This document shows positions 58,383 through 64,000 of a stretch of 64,000 nucleotides of DNA, in pieces. Positions within the stretch are counted from its first letter, which is position 1; each line of letters opens with the position of its first letter. Under the pieces are notes generated by a model. That model had not been told where the DNA came from and made no database searches. It saw nothing but the letters and a program-made list of their open reading frames with translations. Source of the stretch: Symbiobacterium sp040797425 (GTDB lineage Bacteria; Bacillota; Sulfobacillia; Symbiobacteriales; Symbiobacteriaceae); contig NZ_JBFNEH010000009.1 of assembly GCF_040797425.1 (NCBI RefSeq), forward strand, positions 1 to 64,000, in the 5' to 3' direction. The position numbers and the translations under genes are program-made.

Positions 58383-60044
58383 CTACCCCTGCTTGGGCGT
58401 TGCGAGCCAGTCCAGCAGGTCGGGCGGGTCCATGGCGTTCAGCACGTCCCCGGGCTCCACCCAGCCCCGGCGGGCCTGCCAGACGCCATAGGGCATGTGC
58501 TCCAGCTCCCGCACGGAGTGGGCGTCGGTGTTGATCGCCAGCTTCACCCCCGCCTCCCGGGCCAGGCGGGCGTGCACGTCGGAGAGGTCGAGCCGGGACG
58601 GGCTGGCCGAGATCTCCAGGGCCGTTCCGGTGCGGGCGCAGGCCTCCAGCACGCGCTCGAAATCAAGGGCGGCGGGCTCCCGCCGGGCGATCACCCGCCC
58701 GAAGGGGTGGCCGATGATGTCCACGTGGGGGTTGGCGATCGCGCGGAGCAGCCGCTCGGTCTGCTCCTCCGCGGGGAGTCCCAGGTGGCTGTGTAACGAC
58801 GCCACCACCACGTCCAGCTCGGCCAGCAGCTCGTCCGGGTAGTCCAGCGAGCCGTCCCGGAGGATGTCCACCTCAGCGCCGGCGAGGAGGCGGAAGTCCT
58901 CCCACTGGTCCAGCCGGCGGATCGCGGCGACGTGCTCCCGCAGCCGCTCCGGAGTGAGCCCGCGGGCGATGGTGAGGGACTGGGAATGGTCGCAGATGGC
59001 GAGGTAGCGGTAGCCCAGGGCCCGGGCCGCCTCGGCCATCTCCGCCAGCGTTGCCGTCCCGTCGGAGGCCGTGGTGTGCACGTGGAGGTCGCCCCTGAGG
59101 TCGGACAGGGTGACCAGGCGGGGCAGCCGCCCGGCGCGGGCCGCGGCCACCTCGCCCCGGCCCTCCCGGAGCTCGGGCGGGATGTAGGGGAGGCCCATCG
59201 CCCGGTAGACGGCGGCGTCGGGGGCGGCAGAGCCGGGCCCGGCTTCCGCGGGCGTCTCGCCAGTCCTGCGGGGATCGAACCCCTGCCCTGCCAGTTCCGC
59301 CAGGTGGGCGGGCGAGCCCGTCCGCTCCAGCAGCGTGAGGGCGAACGCCTCGGGCGGCACCAGCACCGGGTCCAGCGGGCGCGGGAGAGCGGGCAGGCTG
59401 TCCAGGTACTCCCGGACGGCGGCGGGTTCCCGCGTGGCAATCACCACGTCGATGTCCGCAACAGTCTCCTGCCGCCGGCGCACCGAGCCCGCGACCTCCG
59501 CCCGGAGCACGGCCGGATGGCTGCGCAGGTGCTGCAGCAGCGCCTCGGCGACCGGGAGGGCCACCCCGATCGAGACCCGGTCGGGCCGGCGGCGCACCCG
59601 CTCCACAGCCTCCAGGATCGCCGCCTCCCGGCGCGGCCCCATGCCGGGCAGCTCCCGGAGCTTTCCTTCCCGGGCGGCCAGCTCCAGCGCCTCCAGGCTG
59701 TCCACCCCCAGGCGCCGATAAAGCAGCATGGCGGTCCGGGCGCCGAGGCCGGGCACGCGGGTGAGGTCGACCACCCCGGGCGGAACCGCCTGCCGGAGTT
59801 CCTCCAGGTAGCCAATGCGGCCGGTCTCGAGGAGCTCGCCGATCTTGGCGGCGATCGCCTTGCCGATGCCGGGCACCCGGGTGAGGCGGCCCTCCCGGGC
59901 CAGATCGGCCACCGGCTCGGGAAGCAGCCCGACGGCCTCGGCGGCCTTCCGGTAGGCGCGCACCTTGAACGGGTCTCCGCCGGTGAACTCCAGCAGGTCT
60001 GCGATTTCGTACAGCGCTTCGGCCACCGTGAGATTGTCCATCAT
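58383..60044 (-). CDS. polX: Family X DNA polymerase with PHP exonuclease domain (PolX)
   Basis: A 553-residue repair polymerase. It has HhH motifs (TRVPGIGKAIAAKIGELLE, TRVPGLGARTAMLLYRRLGV), a polX palm with GSVRRRQETVADIDVVIA (catalytic DxD), and a C-terminal PHP phosphoesterase domain (about 325-545) with DLHVHTTASDG, ICDHSQ, GAEVDIL, LHSHLG, GHPFGR and NTDAH metal ligands. It fills gaps and proofreads in base-excision repair. An ATG with AGGAGG 6 bases upstream replaces an open extension of 15 codons. Confidence 0.94.
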   Translation of the reverse strand: MMDNLTVAEALYEIADLLEFTGGDPFKVRAYRKAAEAVGLLPEPVADLAREGRLTRVPGIGKAIAAKIGELLETGRIGYLEELRQAVPPGVVDLTRVPGLGARTAMLLYRRLGVDSLEALELAAREGKLRELPGMGPRREAAILEAVERVRRRPDRVSIGVALPVAEALLQHLRSHPAVLRAEVAGSVRRRQETVADIDVVIATREPAAVREYLDSLPALPRPLDPVLVPPEAFALTLLERTGSPAHLAELAGQGFDPRRTGETPAEAGPGSAAPDAAVYRAMGLPYIPPELREGRGEVAAARAGRLPRLVTLSDLRGDLHVHTTASDGTATLAEMAEAARALGYRYLAICDHSQSLTIARGLTPERLREHVAAIRRLDQWEDFRLLAGAEVDILRDGSLDYPDELLAELDVVVASLHSHLGLPAEEQTERLLRAIANPHVDIIGHPFGRVIARREPAALDFERVLEACARTGTALEISASPSRLDLSDVHARLAREAGVKLAINTDAHSVRELEHMPYGVWQARRGWVEPGDVLNAMDPPDLLDWLATPKQG

Positions 60045-60309
60045 CAGATACCTCCTGGAACACGTGCGGTCTGGGGGTTCAGGCCGCACGTTCTGGCGCG
60101 GCTCTCCGGGCGGGTCGGGATACGGCGCCGGCGGACTGCTGTTCTGGGGTGGAGTTGCCGCCGGGGCCGGACGCGGCGCCCCGGAAAGCGTCCTTGCACC
60201 GCTCTAGAAAAGCCGGGGACGGGGGTGCCCCCCTTCCCGCTGGCAGTGCATGGCGCCCGATATGGCAGCCAGCGCTTGGCCCGGCGCCAAAAAAAGCATC
60301 CTGAGGGGC
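60045..60309. other. Intergenic region between polX and groES
   Basis: About 265 bases with no supported gene. It holds a perfect inverted repeat ACGTGCGG/CCGCACGT (60062-60091) just upstream of the polX SD on the minus strand, and an A7 run at 60292. No promoter for polX is evident. Confidence 0.5.
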
Positions 60310-60338
60310 TTGACTCCCTTTGGAACCTTCTCTATCAT
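60310..60338 (+). promoter_or_regulatory. Sigma-A promoter of groESL
   Basis: TTGACT, a 17-base spacer and TATCAT lie directly before the CIRCE element. Confidence 0.85.
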
Positions 60339-60349
60339 AGGTCATGGTG

Positions 60350-60376
60350 TTAGCACTCAGGGGTAGCGAGTGCTAA
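60350..60376 (+). promoter_or_regulatory. CIRCE element (HrcA operator)
   Basis: TTAGCACTC, nine bases, GAGTGCTAA: a perfect CIRCE inverted repeat 12 bases downstream of the -10, so heat-shock control by HrcA is expected. hrcA is not in the window. Confidence 0.98.
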
Positions 60377-60406
60377 CAGATTCACCACTGAGGAGGGACC
60401 TTCGAG

Positions 60407-60700
60407 ATGAACATCAAGCCGTTGGGCGCTCGGGTCGTCATCAAGCCGCTGGAGAAGGAAGAGCGCACCAAGAGCGGCATTCTGCTGCCCGATACCGCCA
60501 AGGAGAAGCCCCAGCAGGGCAAGGTGATTGCCGTGGGCCCTGGCCGGACGCTGGAGTCGGGGAGCAAGGTGGAGCTCGAGGTCAAGGAAGGTGACACTGT
60601 CATCTTCTCCAAGTACGCGGGCACCGAGGTCAAGATCGACGGCGAGGAGTACATCATCCTGGACGGCGAGCGGGACATCCTCGCAATCGTTCAGGGTTAA
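60407..60700 (+). CDS. groS: Co-chaperonin GroES
   Basis: A 97-residue protein that caps the GroEL cavity. N-terminal MNIKPLGARVVIKPL, the mobile loop EERTKSGILLPDTAKEKPQQ and the roof loop region are all present. SD AGGAGGG. It is 17 bases before groEL, and the pair is controlled by the CIRCE element. Confidence 0.98.
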   Translation: MNIKPLGARVVIKPLEKEERTKSGILLPDTAKEKPQQGKVIAVGPGRTLESGSKVELEVKEGDTVIFSKYAGTEVKIDGEEYIILDGERDILAIVQG

Positions 60701-60717
60701 GGGAGGTTTACGCATAG

Positions 60718-62349
<1,632 letters not shown>

Positions 62350-62416
62350 GGGTCAGCCACGGGCAGCCGTCCGGATGCACAGCCGGTTTGACGGCCAGTC
62401 TGCGGCGGATTGCCAC

Positions 62417-62455
62417 GAGCACCCCCCAGTTCACCGCTGGGGGGTGCTCCTTTTA
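62417..62455 (+). terminator. Terminator of groESL
   Basis: GAGCACCCCCCAG pairs with CTGGGGGGTGCTC, followed by CTTTTAT. Confidence 0.95.
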
Positions 62456-62489
62456 TGATAAGATAGTCCAAACATGGGAGGTGGAGCCG

Positions 62490-63272
62490 GTGGTCAGAGC
62501 GGTCCTTTTCGACCTGGACGAGACGCTCCTCCTGGACGAGCCGGTGACGCGGGAGGCCCTGGCCGCGGCGGCGGCCCTGGCGGGGCCGCAGGTCGATCCG
62601 GTGCGGCTGGCGGAGCGGGCCTGGGCCGAGGCCAGGCGCCTGTGGGCGCAGGGCCCCCACGCCGCGTACTGCGAGCGCATCGGCCACAGCGCCGCCGAGG
62701 GGCTCTGGGCGCGCTACGACCGGGGCGACCATCCGGCCATCGCCGGGCTGCGGACCTGGGCGCCCGGATACCGGGTGGCGGTCTGGCGGGCAGCGCTGGC
62801 AGAGCAGGGGATCCGCGACGACGGCCTGGCCGAGGCGATGGCGGAGCGGTTCGCCGCCGCGCGCCGGCGGTACCTGTGCTACCCGGAGGTCGACCCGCTG
62901 CTGGCCGCGCTGCGGGAGCGGGGCTACCGCCTGGGCATCGTCACCAACGGCGTGCCCGACCTGCAGCGGACCAAGCTCGAGGGGGCGGGCCTGAACGCGG
63001 CGTTCGACGCGGTGGTCATCTCGGGCGAGATCGACTGCGGCAAGCCGGAGCCGGGCATCTTCCACCACATCTGCCGCGCGTTGGCAGTCGAGCCCGGTGA
63101 GGCCGTGATGGTGGGTGATAACCCTGCGCGCGATGTGGCCGGCGGTCGCGCCGCCGGCTTACGCACCGTGTGGGTGCAGCGATTGGGCCGGGCGCGGGAT
63201 CCCCGCCACCCGGCCGACCTGGAATGCATGGACCTCGCGGCGATCTTGCCGTGGCTGGACCGCCTGGCGTAA
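62490..63272 (+). CDS. HAD-superfamily hydrolase
   Basis: A 260-residue haloacid-dehalogenase-type phosphatase. Motif I is FDLDETL, motif II is IVTNG, motif III is the Lys in CGKPEPGIFHHI and motif IV is GDNPARDVAGGRAAGL. The helical cap between motifs I and II (about 15-115) gives a subfamily-I C1 layout, close to the YjjG/FMN-phosphatase or pyrophosphatase group. The substrate is unknown. GTG with GGGAGGTGG upstream. Confidence 0.9.
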   Translation: MVRAVLFDLDETLLLDEPVTREALAAAAALAGPQVDPVRLAERAWAEARRLWAQGPHAAYCERIGHSAAEGLWARYDRGDHPAIAGLRTWAPGYRVAVWRAALAEQGIRDDGLAEAMAERFAAARRRYLCYPEVDPLLAALRERGYRLGIVTNGVPDLQRTKLEGAGLNAAFDAVVISGEIDCGKPEPGIFHHICRALAVEPGEAVMVGDNPARDVAGGRAAGLRTVWVQRLGRARDPRHPADLECMDLAAILPWLDRLA

Positions 63273-63280
63273 GCGCGGCC

Positions 63281-63307
63281 GGGCCCCCTGCATGCCGCAG
63301 GGGGCCC
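63281..63307. terminator. Hairpin between convergent genes
   Basis: GGGCCCCCTGC pairs with GCAGGGGGCCC around ATGCC. No T-run on either strand, but the stem is perfect. Confidence 0.65.
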
Positions 63308-63355
63308 GAGGGTATCACCGTGACCGCCGGTGTTGCTGTGCCGGCGCCGGGAGTC

Positions 63356-64000
63356 CTAATCCGCCGCGCTCTCCGACCCGGTGGGCACAGGCTCCCGCAG
63401 GCCCACCAGCACCCAGGCCAGGTCGGCCAGCAGCAGGGCGCCGGTGACCGGGAAGACCGCCCGGGGGCCGAAGGCGGCCGCCAGTGCGCCGCCCACCAGC
63501 GGCCCGGCGGTGTTGCCCATGAACATCGCCGACTGGGTGACGCCGAACGCGCGGCCCTGGAGTTCCCGGGGCACGCTGCGGGCAATCAGGCCGTTGGCGG
63601 CCGGCATCAGACCGCCGGTGAAGAGGCCCAGCACGAACCGGAGGGCGATCATGTGCCAGACCTCGCTGGCCATGCCCTGCAGCAGGTACATCGCGGCGGC
63701 GCCGCCCAGGGCGGCCGCGATGATGGGCCGGCTGCCCACCCGGTCCGAAAGGCTGCCCACCGCCGGCGAGATGATCACCTGCGCCAGGCCCGTCACGCTG
63801 AAGACCAGGCCCGAGAGCAGCGAGACCCAGCCGGCGGGGGCGTCCAGCTCCTCCAGGTAAGTGGAGAGAATCGGCTCCGCGGTGAGCACCGAGAACATGT
63901 TCATGAAGAGAACCACCGCAACGCCCATCACCACGGGATAGCGGCGTACAATCGCCACGGCCGATCCGGTCTCCTGCCGCTCGCCGGCGGGAGCCGGAGT
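63356..64000 (-). CDS. MFS transporter, C-terminal half (partial)
   Basis: The frame is open to the right edge of the window, so the N-terminal half lies outside. The visible 214 residues hold the last six membrane spans (YPVVMGVAVVLFMNMFSVLT, SLLSGLVFSVTGLAQVIISP, ALRFVLGLFTGGLMPAANGL, SAMFMGNTAGPLVGGALAAA, FPVTGALLLADLAWVLVGLR) with a major-facilitator motif A-like loop GSLSDRVGSRPIIA. It resembles drug-efflux members of the family. The substrate cannot be determined. Confidence 0.9.
   Translation of the reverse strand, partial: TPAPAGERQETGSAVAIVRRYPVVMGVAVVLFMNMFSVLTAEPILSTYLEELDAPAGWVSLLSGLVFSVTGLAQVIISPAVGSLSDRVGSRPIIAAALGGAAAMYLLQGMASEVWHMIALRFVLGLFTGGLMPAANGLIARSVPRELQGRAFGVTQSAMFMGNTAGPLVGGALAAAFGPRAVFPVTGALLLADLAWVLVGLREPVPTGSESAAD

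Overview
The window is chromosomal DNA of a very GC-rich, endospore-forming Firmicute, most like Symbiobacterium. The evidence is an alpha/beta-type small acid-soluble spore protein, the sleB-ypeB germination pair, a perfect CIRCE element on groESL, a FapR-type box at fabI, a THI-box riboswitch before thiT, and the Bacillus-like order acpS-nnr-alr-mazF followed by tex. Many genes start with GTG or TTG behind strong Shine-Dalgarno (SD) sequences. No rRNA, tRNA, CRISPR array, insertion sequence or prophage was recognised.

Layout. 1-5.1 kb: the tail of an upstream gene, a 42-codon ORF, then a tightly coupled module of a degenerate SF1 helicase-like ATPase, an intact UvrD-type helicase and an Fe-S RecB-family nuclease. 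It looks like AddAB/AdnAB split over three short polypeptides. 5.1-8.7 kb: thiol peroxidase, a CDF metal exporter, a cupin-XRE regulator, an ECF-like sigma factor and two small proteins. 8.8-11.8 kb: ypeB, sleB and the TPP-riboswitch-controlled thiT. 11.8-18.8 kb: small unknown proteins, a short M29 aminopeptidase, a YceI protein, YchF, a Crp/Fnr regulator, a cupin and a membrane-anchored foldase. 18.9-23.8 kb: hemL, a CPBP protease/S58 peptidase fusion and two helical proteins.

23.9-32.8 kb: acpS, nnr, alr, a doubtful antitoxin slot, mazF, a class-I amidotransferase-like hydrolase, the SASP, a DUF1444 protein and tex. 33.3-40.7 kb: fabI between two stretches of decayed repeats, then tsaE-tsaB-rimI-rnhA-tsaD for t6A tRNA modification with RNase HI embedded, a hexapeptide acyltransferase, a PAP2 phosphatase and murC. 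40.8-46 kb: type-4 uracil-DNA glycosylase, guaB, murA and an ftsW/spoVE-type gene. 46.2-51 kb: thiolase and 3-hydroxyacyl-CoA dehydrogenase, a TetR regulator divergent from a membrane protein with paired palindromes, and a YkvI-like transporter.

51.2-56.1 kb: a molybdenum-cofactor operon (moeA, a moeA-periplasmic-binding-protein fusion, moaA, moaC) behind a long structured leader that looks like a Moco riboswitch. 56.2-56.8 kb: an apparent deletion scar joining the start of an ECF sigma gene to the end of an anti-sigma gene. 57-64 kb: two unknown proteins, polX, groES-groEL, a HAD hydrolase and the C-terminal half of an MFS transporter running off the right edge.

Most genes are housekeeping. 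The items most worth a second look are the helicase-nuclease module, the double-protease fusion with a linker at its self-cleavage point, the sigma/anti-sigma scar, the degenerate repeats around fabI, and a recurring GGGCAGACTA element.
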